Shown here: positions 9,202 through 18,724 of the stretch, piece by piece
Numbering within the stretch: the stretch's first letter is position 1
Layout of the letters: each line of letters opens with the position of its first letter
Assembly (NCBI RefSeq): GCF_003732275.1
Contig: NZ_MOBM01000012.1
Location: 310,001-374,000, forward strand
Length of the DNA: 64,000 bases
Reading direction: 5' to 3'
DNA from: Pseudomonas frederiksbergensis
GTDB taxonomy: Bacteria > Pseudomonadota > Gammaproteobacteria > Pseudomonadales > Pseudomonadaceae
Translations under genes and position numbers: made by a program
Notes under the pieces: model-generated
Told to the model about the DNA's origin: nothing
Database searches by the model: none
The model's input: only the letters and a program-made list of their open reading frames with translations

Positions 9202-10068
9202 ATGACGTCCAATTTGACCAAAAGGCCATCGCTACTGTGGTTCGATCTGACCCACGATCGCTCCACAAAGGAACTCATCTCGCAGTTCGAGGGCACCTGC
9301 GACTGCAAACTGGCGAAAAACTCCGTGTTGCCCCACGGGGAACAGGCAGACATGATCTGCATCCATTTTGATCGCCCCGACACACCAGGCTTGAGGCTGT
9401 TGCTGGAGATCAAACGCACCACCCCCACCATCCCGATCACCATGTTCACCGTGCAGCACTCGGAAGAACTGGCCGTCTGGGCCATGCGTTCCAGTGTCTG
9501 GGAATACATGGTGCTCCCGCTCTCGGCCACCGAGAGGAAGCGCTACCTGACGGCTGTGGTGCAGCTGTGCGAGTTGCGCCGAAACATCAACGGCCAGGGC
9601 CAGACATCGCTGATCGATCACTCTCCGACCCTGCCGGACAGCATCCGCCTGACCTCGGGGCACCAAAAACACCAGGCGCTGAGCAATATCATGCTGTACA
9701 TCGATCAGCATTTTCGCGACAGCATCGATCAGAGGGATTTGGCCAAGCGCTGCGGCATGACGACCTTTCGCTTCAGCCGCCTGTTCAAGGAAGCCAATGG
9801 CGTTGGCTTCACCGATTACATCCTGGACAAGCGCATGAGCTTCGCCAAGCAACTGCTCGACAATAGCCAGATGCCTATTACCAGCATCGGCTATGAGGCT
9901 GGCTTCAAGGACCCGTCCTACTTCGCTCGCGCCTTCAAGCAGTTCGTCAACTGCACGCCCAGCGAATACCGTTTGACCTGCCAACTCAGAGCGGTAGCAG
10001 CACAACCGGCGCTCGAGGATACAACCGCTGAAGCGCTCGAAAACCTGGTGCAGAGCCTCGGAAGTTGA
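9202..10068 (+). CDS. AraC-family regulator with degenerate receiver-like N-terminus
   Basis: The 288-residue protein has a C-terminal AraC/XylS DNA-binding domain (about 165-265), with both helix-turn-helix units visible: DLAKRCGMTTFRFSRLFKE and ITSIGYEAGFKDPSYFARAF. The N-terminal about 120 residues look like a response-regulator receiver fold (LLWFDLTHDRST, ITMFTVQHSEE, EYMVLPLS). The expected phospho-acceptor Asp position reads His in DMICIHFDRPD, and the conserved Lys of the KP motif is Leu. It is probably a pseudo-receiver that does not depend on phosphorylation. It is transcribed away from the tad operon and is the natural candidate to control it. A bidirectional terminator follows. 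Confidence 0.88.
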   Translation: MTSNLTKRPSLLWFDLTHDRSTKELISQFEGTCDCKLAKNSVLPHGEQADMICIHFDRPDTPGLRLLLEIKRTTPTIPITMFTVQHSEELAVWAMRSSVWEYMVLPLSATERKRYLTAVVQLCELRRNINGQGQTSLIDHSPTLPDSIRLTSGHQKHQALSNIMLYIDQHFRDSIDQRDLAKRCGMTTFRFSRLFKEANGVGFTDYILDKRMSFAKQLLDNSQMPITSIGYEAGFKDPSYFARAFKQFVNCTPSEYRLTCQLRAVAAQPALEDTTAEALENLVQSLGS

Positions 10069-10087
10069 GGCAGGTTTTCTACGCGCA

Positions 10088-10121
10088 TAAAAAAACGCCG
10101 CTCAATGAGCGGCGTTTTTTT
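10088..10121. terminator. Bidirectional intrinsic terminator
   Basis: The stem ACGCCGCTCA / TGAGCGGCGT is flanked by a run of A on the left and T on the right. It can end both the rightward regulator transcript and the leftward tRNA transcript. Confidence 0.9.
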
Positions 10122-10126
10122 GAATT

Positions 10127-10202
<76 letters not shown>

Positions 10203-10205
10203 AAA

Positions 10206-10281
10206 TGGCGTCCCCTAGGGGACTCGAACCCCTGTTACCGCCGTGAAAGGGCGGTGTCCTAGGCCACTAGACGAAGGGGAC
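10206..10281 (-). tRNA. tRNA-Glu (TTC), copy 1
   Basis: This is a 76-nt cloverleaf with an encoded CCA. The acceptor stem is GTCCCCT / AGGGGAC. The anticodon arm CCGCCCTTTCACGGCGG has anticodon TTC. It lies 3 bp upstream of tRNA-Gly copy 1 in the same transcript. Confidence 0.97.
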
Positions 10282-10385
10282 ACGCTGCCCGGAACACATG
10301 GTGTGTGTTTCGGTGCCCAGATCCGCATCCGAAGATTTGGTTCTGGTTTCACTCAGCCCTGCCCGAAAGCAAAGCCGTTTAAAAC

Positions 10386-10461
<76 letters not shown>

Positions 10462-10463
10462 AT

Positions 10464-10539
10464 TGGCGTCCCCTAGGGGACTCGAACCCCTGTTACCGCC
10501 GTGAAAGGGCGGTGTCCTAGGCCACTAGACGAAGGGGAC
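10464..10539 (-). tRNA. tRNA-Glu (TTC), copy 2
   Basis: This tRNA-Glu with anticodon TTC is identical to copy 1. It is the first gene of the minus-strand tRNA transcript, about 60 bp downstream of a near-consensus promoter. Confidence 0.97.
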
Positions 10540-10922
10540 ACACGTACAACATTCACTCCCTACCGCGTTTCGCTGTGTGCTTTACGCTGTAAGTGGCGCG
10601 CATTCTATGGATGGATTGAGGGGTCGTCAACCCCCAGATATAAATTTATTTAAATCAATGACTTCGCCCTGCTTTCAGCAGCGTTTCAGGCTTTTCCGTC
10701 GACTAACCTTTGGCGCCTATATTCTGGCATCCAGCAAGGCGCTATAGTCCGTGCCGAGATGATGGCAATGTGATCTCGTACGCTATTTACTTATATATGC
10801 AGCGTTACGGCCGATATAAGCAGAGCCATAGCCGATTCAACTCGTCGAGCGGCCCTAGGCGCCCAAATGCCAAGCTACTACACTCGACTCGCACGCGAAC
10901 CCTAATAAAAGAGGTCTTACCG
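10540..10922. other. Intergenic region between tRNA cluster and membrane protein gene
   Basis: Apart from the tRNA promoter at 10602-10630, this 383-bp stretch must hold a rightward promoter for the next gene. No further gene is supported. In-frame codons upstream of 10923 have no ribosome site and no protein-like composition. Confidence 0.5.
10602..10630 (-). promoter_or_regulatory. Promoter of the tRNA-Glu/Gly operon
   Basis: Read on the minus strand, there is a -35 TTGACG and a -10 TAGAAT separated by exactly 17 bases. A GC-rich discriminator (GCGCGCC) follows, as in stringently controlled stable-RNA promoters. AT-rich DNA (10640-10660) just upstream of the -35 could act as an UP element. 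Confidence 0.85.
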
Positions 10923-11693
10923 GTGACACCACTCATGATCACCCTGCTAGTCGTAGCCGGGATCGCACTATTGATCGCCATTGGCTACATGAACCATGTG
11001 GTGGAGAACAATAAGCTGGAAAAGGCCCGCACCAAGGTTGAACTCAATGACCGCCTGCGTCGCTGCGGCGAAATCACCGAGACTTTCCCCGGTCAATTGA
11101 TGACGCCAACGCTCAAGCTGCTGTTGACCCGTCTGGAATTGAACGTCTGCCAGCGCTTGCTGAACCTGGAAAAAACCAACGCCACGTTGAAGGCACGGAT
11201 TAGCGAGCTGAGTGCCTTGGTCGCCCAGGGCGAATCGATCCCGGTCAACAACCCGCCGGCACCGATCCAGACCGAAGCCAAAGCCAAAGACGTGCGCTTC
11301 CTGCTCGAAGCCCTGCATGGCCAGATCACACGCGCGGCACAGGACGGTTTCCTGCCGACCAACGAAGCCAAGCGCTGGATCCGCGAAGTCCGTCACACCC
11401 TGGTCCTGCTGCACATCGAATTCTTCAACAACCTGGGCCAGCACTCTCTGCAACAGAACCAGCCCGGCCAGGCCCGCCTCGCCTTTGAACGCGGTGTGCA
11501 ATACCTGCGCAAACAACAGGAACCGCAGGTTTACGCTGAACAGCTGGAATACCTGGAGAAACTCCTGGCCCGCGCCAACGCCCAGGTCATGGACAAGATC
11601 GCTCCGGTTGAAGGCGAGGTGAACCAACTGACCGAAGGCCTCAAAGACGTCGAGGCTGACGCCGACTGGAAGAAAAAAGCGCTCTACGACTGA
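10923..11693 (+). CDS. Membrane-anchored coiled-coil protein of unknown function
   Basis: The protein has 256 residues when started at the GTG at 10923, which is preceded by AGAGG eight bases upstream; an ATG four codons later is an alternative. It has one N-terminal membrane helix (MITLLVVAGIALLIAIGYM). The cytoplasmic part is charged and strongly helical, with probable coiled coils at about 18-90 and 180-245. I do not recognise a catalytic motif. A terminator follows 14 bp after the stop, so it is probably transcribed alone. Confidence 0.75.
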   Translation: MTPLMITLLVVAGIALLIAIGYMNHVVENNKLEKARTKVELNDRLRRCGEITETFPGQLMTPTLKLLLTRLELNVCQRLLNLEKTNATLKARISELSALVAQGESIPVNNPPAPIQTEAKAKDVRFLLEALHGQITRAAQDGFLPTNEAKRWIREVRHTLVLLHIEFFNNLGQHSLQQNQPGQARLAFERGVQYLRKQQEPQVYAEQLEYLEKLLARANAQVMDKIAPVEGEVNQLTEGLKDVEADADWKKKALYD

Positions 11694-11707
11694 TCATGCA
11701 AATGCTG

Positions 11708-11737
11708 AAAAGCCACCGGGTCAGGTGGCTTTTTTTT
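11708..11737 (+). terminator. Intrinsic terminator
   Basis: The stem AGCCACC / GGTGGCT is followed by a run of eight T. It ends the transcript of the preceding membrane protein gene. Confidence 0.9.
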
Positions 11738-11804
11738 GCATGGGAATTGATGGATAGGTGAGTACGTCCAGCCGTCAAGATCAAACAATCGCCTTCGGCA
11801 ACTC

Positions 11805-13769
11805 CTACAGCCTGAAGTGCCCCACCATCCCCTTCAACTCAGCCCCCAACTGCGCCAACTCAATACTCGACGCCGCATTGCCCCGCATCGCCAACGACGA
11901 CTGATCCGCACTGGCGCGAATACTGGTGACACTGCGATTGATCTCCTCGGCCACTGAACTCTGCTCTTCGGCAGCCGCTGCAATCTGCTGGTTCATCTGC
12001 TGAATCAACGACACCGCTGCCGCAATGCTCCCCAAGGCGCTCTCGGTCTGCAATGCATCACTCACCGCCAGCTTCACCAACTCGCCGCTGTTCTGAATCT
12101 GCTGCACCGACGACTGCGCCGCCGAGCGCAAGGCACTGACCAGCCGTTCGATTTCCTCGGTCGATTGCTGAGTTCGCTTGGCCAGCGCCCGAACCTCATC
12201 GGCCACCACCGCAAAGCCCCTGCCCTGCTCGCCAGCCCGCGCCGCCTCGATGGCCGCATTGAGCGCCAACAGATTGGTCTGCTCGGCGACGCTCTTGATC
12301 ACGCTGAGCACCGTGCCAATGTTCTGGATTTCCGCACTGAGGCTTTCGATGCTGGAGCTGGCCGAGGTGGCCGAGTCCGCCAATTGTTCGATCCGCGCCA
12401 TGCTCTGACGCACCACCTGCTGACCACTTTCGACTTTGCCGTCGGCAGTCTGCGCCGCCTGGGCAGCTTCCTCCGCGTTACGAGCGACGTCGTGTACCGT
12501 GGCGGTCATCTGATTCATCGCGGTGGCGACCTGGTCGGTTTCTTCCTTTTGGCTGCTGACTTCAAGGTTGGTCTGCTCGGTCACCGCCGACAGCGACTGT
12601 GCTGAGCTTGCCAACTGTTCGATACCGGCCTGCAAACCACTGACGATACTGCTGAGCCCCGCCCCCATTTGCTGCATGGCTTGCATCAACTGGCCGATCT
12701 CGTCACGGCGAGTCACTTCAATCGTCGCACTCAAATCACCCGCCGCAATCTGCTGAGCGACACGAATCACACTGCGCAGCGGCGCGACGATCAACCGAGT
12801 GATCACCCACGCAGCAATCAGCCCCACCAGCAAGGCCAGCGCCGAGGAGCCGATGATCAACAGCGAATTCTTTTTCAGCTCTGCCTGCATCGACTGGTCT
12901 TCGGCAACGTAGGCCTGATCCACCCGCTCCACCACTTGAGCGGCGCGCTGGTGAAGTTGCTCGTAGACAGTCTTTTCCTGTGCCAATAGACCGGTGTATT
13001 CGGCAAGTTTTTCACTGAAACCGGCGATGTGACCGGCCACTTCGTTGAGGACAGTCTGGTAACCCTCATCCTTGATGGTGGTTTTCAGTTGCTCGGCCTG
13101 GGTCAGTGCCTGATCGGCTTGCTCAATCTTGCCCTGCCCGCCGCTGTCGTCGCCCTTGCGGCTCTGGTCCATGCGTACGCGCGCTTCGTTCATGGCCTGC
13201 AACATCAGCTGCGATACCTGACTGACCTGATTGGCCTGCTCGATGAATTGCGCGCCGTCCTTGCCCTCGGACTCCTTCAAGGTATAAGCACCATCGTCGG
13301 CGAGCCCGGCCTGTAGCACATCCAGGTTATTGGCCACGCTGGACACCGACCAACTGGCCATTTCCAGCGCCAGGTCCTTGGCCTGACTCAGCGAGACGAA
13401 CTCGTCAAAAGCCTTGCGATAGGCCCCCAGAGATTGCTCGACGTCATTCATGACCGCCACGTTGGCCGCTGACTGGGCCTTGAGCTGGGTGGCCAGGGCG
13501 ATCAGAGCGTCCACCCCGGCGCGCAAGGCGTCCGCGGTTTTCGGGTCGCCGTGCAAAGCGTATTCCTGTTCGAGCAGGCGAACCTTGAGCAAACCACTGT
13601 TGAGCGACGACATCTGCTTGAGCCCGTCGAAGCGTTGACTGATGGTTTGCAGGGACCATACGCCGATAGCCGCCACCAGGGCTGTCAACAGCAGCACCAG
13701 TACAAACCCGACACCCAGTTTTTTCGCCATACCGAGGTTGGCAAAACGTCCTTGCACGGCCGAAATCAT
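11805..13769 (-). CDS. Methyl-accepting chemotaxis protein, probably HBM sensor type
   Basis: The 654-residue chemoreceptor starts at the ATG at 13769, with GGGGA upstream. TM1 lies at about 16-38. A long helical periplasmic domain of about 260 residues follows, then TM2 at about 303-325, a HAMP domain ([20 protein letters not shown]) and the cytoplasmic signalling domain. Its hairpin motif [19 protein letters not shown] is fully conserved. An all-helical sensor of this length matches the helical bimodular (HBM) type, as in P. putida McpS, which senses TCA-cycle acids; the ligand here is unknown. No C-terminal CheR-docking pentapeptide is seen. A decayed REP-like half-repeat overlaps the stop codon. 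Confidence 0.93.
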   Translation of the reverse strand: MISAVQGRFANLGMAKKLGVGFVLVLLLTALVAAIGVWSLQTISQRFDGLKQMSSLNSGLLKVRLLEQEYALHGDPKTADALRAGVDALIALATQLKAQSAANVAVMNDVEQSLGAYRKAFDEFVSLSQAKDLALEMASWSVSSVANNLDVLQAGLADDGAYTLKESEGKDGAQFIEQANQVSQVSQLMLQAMNEARVRMDQSRKGDDSGGQGKIEQADQALTQAEQLKTTIKDEGYQTVLNEVAGHIAGFSEKLAEYTGLLAQEKTVYEQLHQRAAQVVERVDQAYVAEDQSMQAELKKNSLLIIGSSALALLVGLIAAWVITRLIVAPLRSVIRVAQQIAAGDLSATIEVTRRDEIGQLMQAMQQMGAGLSSIVSGLQAGIEQLASSAQSLSAVTEQTNLEVSSQKEETDQVATAMNQMTATVHDVARNAEEAAQAAQTADGKVESGQQVVRQSMARIEQLADSATSASSSIESLSAEIQNIGTVLSVIKSVAEQTNLLALNAAIEAARAGEQGRGFAVVADEVRALAKRTQQSTEEIERLVSALRSAAQSSVQQIQNSGELVKLAVSDALQTESALGSIAAAVSLIQQMNQQIAAAAEEQSSVAEEINRSVTSIRASADQSSLAMRGNAASSIELAQLGAELKGMVGHFRL

Positions 13770-13899
13770 TGCGCTTAGTCCCCTGCCATTGTCTGTTGAT
13801 GCAGATTCGCAACGGGCTTGTGCCAACACAAGTCTCTGGCGTTGGAATAATGGCAAAAAGCTACGCCCGCGTCGCTTTCAGAACGCTTGAGGTCGATCC

Positions 13900-13960
13900 C
13901 CAGGGTCTGTTGACGTTCGCATCGCAATGCGATTCGTCACCAAACGTCAACAGACCCTGG
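13900..13960. repeat. Long inverted repeat (family D), copy 1
   Basis: The arms of 18 bp (CCAGGGTCTGTTGACGTT and its exact complement) flank a 25-bp loop. A second copy with the same core lies at 38256-38315. The right arm contains the stop codon of the MocR-type regulator. Its transcript could fold into a strong hairpin at the 3' end of that gene. Confidence 0.85.
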
Positions 13961-15323
13961 CGGTGGCCTGAAAAAATGCCCGGGCGCGCGGATCACAGGC
14001 ATAGGCAACGTTGATCCGCTGCCAGTCATGAGTCTGGCCGGTCGGACTGAATGCCGTTGGGCAAGACAGCACGATACCGAAACGTCGCACCTGAGCGCGC
14101 ACCTGAGCGTAGTCAGACTTGCGCGATCGCGCCCAGATAAACAGGCCGCCCGCCGGTTTGCCGAAAACCTCCCACTCCGCGTCTTCGAGCACCTGCAAGG
14201 CCGCTTCCCTGCCAGTGCTTAAACGCTGACGCTGACGCTGCACCAATTTTCGATAGGCACCACTGGCCAACAGACAAGCCAGCACCGACTCGCTAAACCG
14301 TGAAGCGCCCATGCTGCTGATCATCTTGACCTCTGCCAGTCGCGAAATTACATCGGCACTGGCCACTACAAAGCCGACCCGCAACGAACTGCTGAGGGTT
14401 TTGGAGTAACTGCCAACATAGATCACGTTGTCATCGATGCCGAGTGCCGCAAGACGCGTGCCTGGACCGCTGTGCAAATCCGCATAGACGTCGTCTTCGA
14501 TCACCAGCACGCCATGTTTTCTGGCCAGTTGCAGGACCTGTTGAGCCACCCCCGGGGTCAAACTACTACCGGTGGGGTTGTGATAAAAGCTGTTGATAAA
14601 CAAGCCACGGGGTTTGTACTTCAACAACAATGCCTCGAGTGCTTCGGTATCGGGTCCGCGAGGGGTTCGCGGTACCTCGATCATGCTGACCCCGTGCAGC
14701 CTGAGCAGATCGAACAGCATCGAATAACCGGGACTTTCCACCACCACACAATCGCCCGGCTTGAACAAAGTGCGCACAATCAGATCGAGCCCATGACTGG
14801 CCCCCGCCGTGGTCAGGATTCGGCTTTCATCCACCGCAATACCCAGCTGTTTCAGTCGTTTGAGGATCTGCAGGCGCAAGGCTGGCAGGCCCAGCGACGT
14901 GCTGTAGTTGAACAACCCGGCCATGTCGGTGCGGCTGACCTGGCGTATGGCGTAGCTCAGGTCGTCAGTCTCGCGCCAGCTTTCAGGTAATCCGCCGCAA
15001 CCCAGTTTCAGTTCGCCGATGAGATTGCTCTGCTGCTCAACCCCTTCGAACCAGGGAAGGTCCCGTTGCTCCTGAACGGCCAGCACCGTTGCCGCGACAA
15101 AGAAACCCGCCCCGTTGCGCGTCGCCAATACGCCTTGAGCCACAAGCCGTTCACAGGCCTCGACGACACTGGACTGACAGAGCAGATTGATTCGCGCGAT
15201 CTGCCGCACAGAAGGCAAACGCGTCCCCGGCGACACCTCGCCACGACGGAGCCAATCCGCCAATGCGTCGACGATTTGCTGCACGACAGGCACCAATGCC
15301 TGTCGATCGATTCTCAACTCCAT
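13947..15323 (-). CDS. MocR-type regulator (GntR HTH + PLP aminotransferase domain)
   Basis: The protein has 458 residues when started at the ATG at 15323; a TTG two codons upstream is closer to the AGGAG site and is possible. The N-terminal GntR winged helix spans about 1-75 (SPGTRLPSVRQIARINLLCQ). The aminotransferase fold-type I domain has the PLP lysine in SYSKTLSSSLRVGF, plus HNPTG and EDDVYADL. MocR proteins bind PLP and control nearby genes for amino-acid or vitamin metabolism; the target is not evident here. Its last codons lie in the family D repeat, so the C-terminus (ARVC) appears partly repeat-encoded. Confidence 0.9.
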   Translation of the reverse strand: MELRIDRQALVPVVQQIVDALADWLRRGEVSPGTRLPSVRQIARINLLCQSSVVEACERLVAQGVLATRNGAGFFVAATVLAVQEQRDLPWFEGVEQQSNLIGELKLGCGGLPESWRETDDLSYAIRQVSRTDMAGLFNYSTSLGLPALRLQILKRLKQLGIAVDESRILTTAGASHGLDLIVRTLFKPGDCVVVESPGYSMLFDLLRLHGVSMIEVPRTPRGPDTEALEALLLKYKPRGLFINSFYHNPTGSSLTPGVAQQVLQLARKHGVLVIEDDVYADLHSGPGTRLAALGIDDNVIYVGSYSKTLSSSLRVGFVVASADVISRLAEVKMISSMGASRFSESVLACLLASGAYRKLVQRQRQRLSTGREAALQVLEDAEWEVFGKPAGGLFIWARSRKSDYAQVRAQVRRFGIVLSCPTAFSPTGQTHDWQRINVAYACDPRARAFFQATARVC

Positions 15324-15463
15324 GAGCAAGCAAACTCCTGTCTGTTTTGCGGGAAACAGTTAATCACAGGAGCGCTCCAGGGGATGTGCGACAACGCCGC
15401 CAAAACCCTCAGATCTCATCATTTGAAACACATTGACCGGCGTCTTCAGGGAACTGGCGGCCC

Positions 15464-15556
15464 TGTGGCGAGGGAGCTTGCTCCCGCTTGAGTGCGCAGC
15501 ACTCATAAACTTTTGGGGCTGCTGCGCAGCCCAGCGCGAGCAAGCTCGCTCGCCAC
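15464..15556. repeat. REP/REPIN-like inverted repeat (family B variant)
   Basis: The outer arm TGTGGCGAGGGAGCTTGCTC is matched by GAGCAAGCTCGCTCGCCACA on the other side. A second internal dyad around GCGCAGC is present. The element lies in the 280-bp gap between the MocR and SDR genes. No gene is seen in the rest of the gap. Confidence 0.85.
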
Positions 15557-15607
15557 AGAGGTAAATATGCCTGAAGAGGCAGGTTCCCTGTATCGCAGCC
15601 TAAAACT

Positions 15608-16369
15608 TCAAAACGCCGTAACCCCACCATCCACCGCCAGCGAATGGCCGGTGGTGAATGCCGCGCCGTCGCTGCACAGGTAGAGCACCGCGCTGGCAAT
15701 TTCTTCGACCTTGCCTATACGCCCGACCGGGTGCATGGCGTTGGCGAACTCGCCCTTCTTCGGGTCCGCTTCATAGGCTCGACGGAACATGTCGGTGTCG
15801 ATCACCGCCGGGCACACGGCATTCACGCGAATCTTTTTCTTGGCGTATTCGATGGCCGCCGACTTCGTCAGGCCGATCACCGCGTGTTTCGAGGCAGCGT
15901 AGATGCTCATCTTCGGCGCAGCGCCCAGGCCGGCGACCGAGGCGGTGTTGACGATCGCGCCGCCGCCCTGGGCCAGCAGCAACGGCAGCTGATACTTCAT
16001 GCACAGCCAGACGCCTTTGACGTTAACGCCCATGATCGCGTCGAACTCATCGATCGTGCCTTCGGCCAGTTTGCCTTTCTCGATTTCGATACCGGCGTTG
16101 TTGAAGGCATAGTCGAGACGGCCGTAGGTATTCACGACCTCGTCCATCAGATTTTTTACCTCGCTTTCCACAGTGACGTTGCAGCGCACGAAGGTCGCGT
16201 TCCCCCCCGCGGTGCGAATCAGCGCCACAGTGCCTTCACCACCGGCCGCGTCCAGATCGGCGACCACCACTTTCAAACCTTCGGCGGCGAACGCCAAAGC
16301 GGTCGCGCGGCCAATACCATTGGCCGCGCCTGTCACAACGGCGACCTGGCCGGAAAACGTCATGCTCAT
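15608..16369 (-). CDS. SDR family oxidoreductase
   Basis: The 253-residue protein is a classical short-chain dehydrogenase. The cofactor motif TGAANGIG is at about 13-20 and ADLDAA follows the second strand, which favours NAD(H). NNAG, NTASVAG and the catalytic YAASK are all present, and a C-terminal GHSLAVDGG closes the fold. The substrate cannot be told from sequence. The ribosome site GGAGG is 8 bases upstream of the ATG. It is divergent from the CurA-like reductase, with a 235-bp shared promoter region. Confidence 0.93.
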   Translation of the reverse strand: MSMTFSGQVAVVTGAANGIGRATALAFAAEGLKVVVADLDAAGGEGTVALIRTAGGNATFVRCNVTVESEVKNLMDEVVNTYGRLDYAFNNAGIEIEKGKLAEGTIDEFDAIMGVNVKGVWLCMKYQLPLLLAQGGGAIVNTASVAGLGAAPKMSIYAASKHAVIGLTKSAAIEYAKKKIRVNAVCPAVIDTDMFRRAYEADPKKGEFANAMHPVGRIGKVEEIASAVLYLCSDGAAFTTGHSLAVDGGVTAF

Positions 16370-16604
16370 TGTTATGTCCTCGGAGGGAAGAATGCGGGGG
16401 ATCGCGTGTTTTCAGTTAGCCACAGCGCTCTGTGACACGGCAGCACTATCAGAAGGCCGGTTGGGCACCCATGAGTTGCAGTGATAGAACTGGCGCCCTG
16501 ACTATCACTGCACTGGATCGATGTGCATTCGCAGCGTCAGCCAACCTTGCAGCATCGCCCATGAAGGTCTATCAACAAGACTTCATTCATCTTGAGTGCC
16601 TGTC

Positions 16605-17609
16605 ATGACTACCCAGACCAATCGCCAGTTCCTGCTCGCCAAACGCCCCGTGGGGGCGGCCACCCGTGAGACGTTCACCTATCAAGAAGTACCGGTCGGC
16701 GAACCGGCGGCGGGTCAGATTTTGGTCAAAAATGAATACCTGTCCCTGGACCCGGCCATGCGTGGCTGGATGAACGAGGGCAAGTCCTACATCCCTCCGG
16801 TCGGCATTGGCGAAGTCATGCGTGCATTGGGCGTAGGCAAAGTCATCGCTTCGAACAATCCGGGTTTCGCCGTGGGGGACTACGTCAATGGCGCCCTCGG
16901 TGTGCAGGATTACTTCCTCGGCGAGCCACGAGGTTTCTATAAAGTCGATCCGACACTGGCACCGCTGCCGCGCTATTTATCTGCGCTGGGCATGACCGGG
17001 ATGACCGCCTACTTCGCTCTGCTCGATGTCGGCGCACCGAAAGCCGGCGACACCGTGGTGCTGTCGGGCGCGGCCGGTGCAGTGGGCAGCATTGCCGGGC
17101 AGATTGCCAAGCTCAAAGGTTGCCGGGTGATCGGCATTGCCGGCGGCGCGGACAAATGCAAGTTTCTGATCGACGAACTGGGTTTTGACGGTGCCATCGA
17201 CTACAAAAACGAAGACGTGCAGGCCGGCCTCAAGCGCGAATGCCCTACAGGGGTCGACGTGTATTTCGATAACGTCGGCGGCGATATTCTCGATGCCGTG
17301 CTGAGCCGCCTGAACATGAAGGCGCGGGTGGTGATTTGCGGCGCCATCAGCCAGTACAACAACAAGGAAGCGGTCAAAGGCCCGGCCAACTACCTGTCGC
17401 TGCTGGTCAACCGTGCGCGGATGGAAGGCTTTGTGGTGATGGATTACGCCGCACAGTTCGGCGCTGCCGGGCAGGAAATGGCCGGCTGGATGGCCAAGGG
17501 GCAGCTCAAGAGCAAGGAAGACATCGTCGAAGGACTGGAAACATTCCCGGAGACACTGATGAAATTGTTCAGCGGCGAGAATTTCGGGAAGTTGGTGTTG
17601 AAGGTTTAA
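16605..17609 (+). CDS. NADP-dependent MDR oxidoreductase, CurA-like
   Basis: The 334-residue zinc-independent medium-chain reductase has the family start QFLLAKRPVGAAT and PAMRGWMNEGKSYIPPVGIGE. The nucleotide motif GAAGAVGSIAGQIAK lies near 155-165, then DVYFDNVGGDILD and the ending NFGKLVLKV. It matches the leukotriene B4 dehydrogenase-like / E. coli CurA (curcumin reductase) group, which reduces activated double bonds with NADPH. The ATG at 16605 was chosen over a GTG three codons upstream; the ribosome site is weak for both. Confidence 0.92.
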   Translation: MTTQTNRQFLLAKRPVGAATRETFTYQEVPVGEPAAGQILVKNEYLSLDPAMRGWMNEGKSYIPPVGIGEVMRALGVGKVIASNNPGFAVGDYVNGALGVQDYFLGEPRGFYKVDPTLAPLPRYLSALGMTGMTAYFALLDVGAPKAGDTVVLSGAAGAVGSIAGQIAKLKGCRVIGIAGGADKCKFLIDELGFDGAIDYKNEDVQAGLKRECPTGVDVYFDNVGGDILDAVLSRLNMKARVVICGAISQYNNKEAVKGPANYLSLLVNRARMEGFVVMDYAAQFGAAGQEMAGWMAKGQLKSKEDIVEGLETFPETLMKLFSGENFGKLVLKV

Positions 17610-17636
17610 CCCATACCCGCAAACAACACTAACCCA

Positions 17637-17726
17637 TGTGGGAGCGAGCCTGCTCGCGATAGCGGTGGATCAGACAACATTTATGTCGACTGACACTCCG
17701 CAATCGCGAGCAGGCTCGCTCCCACA
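17637..17726. repeat. REPIN-like inverted repeat (family A)
   Basis: The outer arms TGTGGGAGCGAGCCTGCTCG and its complement are about 50 bp apart. The element lies between the convergent CurA-like and pyrF genes. It is the same element as the other family A copies in this window. Confidence 0.92.
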
Positions 17727-17745
17727 TTTGATCTTCAGCGTTTGT

Positions 17746-18444
17746 TTAAGCGAGCTCGGCCACTACGGCCGCCAACGCCTTCGCCGGATCCGCCGCCTGG
17801 CTGATCGGACGGCCGATTACCAGGTAATCGGAACCGGCCTCCAGCGCCTGACGCGGAGTCAGGATGCGGCGTTGATCGTCCTGGGCACTGCCCGCCGGAC
17901 GAATCCCCGGGGTCACCAGCTGCAACGACGGGTGAGCGGTTTTCAGGGCCCGGGCTTCCAGGGCCGAGCAGACCAGACCGTCCATCCCGGCTTTTTCCGC
18001 CAGCGCGGCCAGGCGCAGCACCTGCTCCTGTGGCTCGATGTCCAGACCGATACCCGCCAGATCCTCACGCTCCATGCTGGTCAGCACGGTCACGCCGATC
18101 AACAACGGTTTCGGGCCGCTGCGCTTATCGAGCACTTCACGGCAGGCGGCCATCATGCGCAGACCGCCGGAGCAATGCACGTTGACCATCCACACGCCCA
18201 TTTCCGCGGCAGCCTTGACGGCCATGGCGGTGGTGTTCGGAATGTCGTGGAACTTGAGGTCCAGGAACACTTCGAAGCCTTTGTCGCGCAAGGTGCCGAC
18301 GATTTCCGAAGCGCAACTGGTGAACAGTTCTTTACCGACTTTGACCCGGCACAGCTTCGGGTCCAGTTGATCGGCCAGCTTCAGTGCGGCGTCACGGGTA
18401 GGGAAATCCAGGGCGACGATGATAGGCGTCTGGCAGGCGGACAT
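17746..18444 (-). CDS. pyrF: Orotidine 5'-phosphate decarboxylase
   Basis: The 232-residue protein catalyses the last step of UMP synthesis. The catalytic motif [10 protein letters not shown] (Asp-x-Lys-x-x-Asp type), the start [16 protein letters not shown] and the ending YLVIGRPIS are all present. Its length equals the usual Pseudomonas enzyme when started at the ATG at 18444, which has GAGAG upstream; the twelve in-frame codons before it were left out. It looks monocistronic. Confidence 0.97.
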   Translation of the reverse strand: MSACQTPIIVALDFPTRDAALKLADQLDPKLCRVKVGKELFTSCASEIVGTLRDKGFEVFLDLKFHDIPNTTAMAVKAAAEMGVWMVNVHCSGGLRMMAACREVLDKRSGPKPLLIGVTVLTSMEREDLAGIGLDIEPQEQVLRLAALAEKAGMDGLVCSALEARALKTAHPSLQLVTPGIRPAGSAQDDQRRILTPRQALEAGSDYLVIGRPISQAADPAKALAAVVAELA

Positions 18445-18724
18445 GAGTGGGCTCTCAGGCAAGTCGAAATCGGCGCGCATTGTAGCGGAACCAGCGCCGC
18501 TGCGGGACCCGATGATCGGTAATTCGTCGTCGAGGTCAAGACAAGACTAGCTCCTGCGGCAATTGTGTCGAGTTCGATACACACACGACACGCCCACAAC
18601 ACCCTTCAACGCTACCCTCGGCAGCCGCAACAGGTCCTACAGCACTTCCCGCCTCACGGCCGGACGCCTATGCTGAAGCCACAACCTCGCAGCCTATCTT
18701 TGTGGTTGGCAGCCTATCTGGCAG

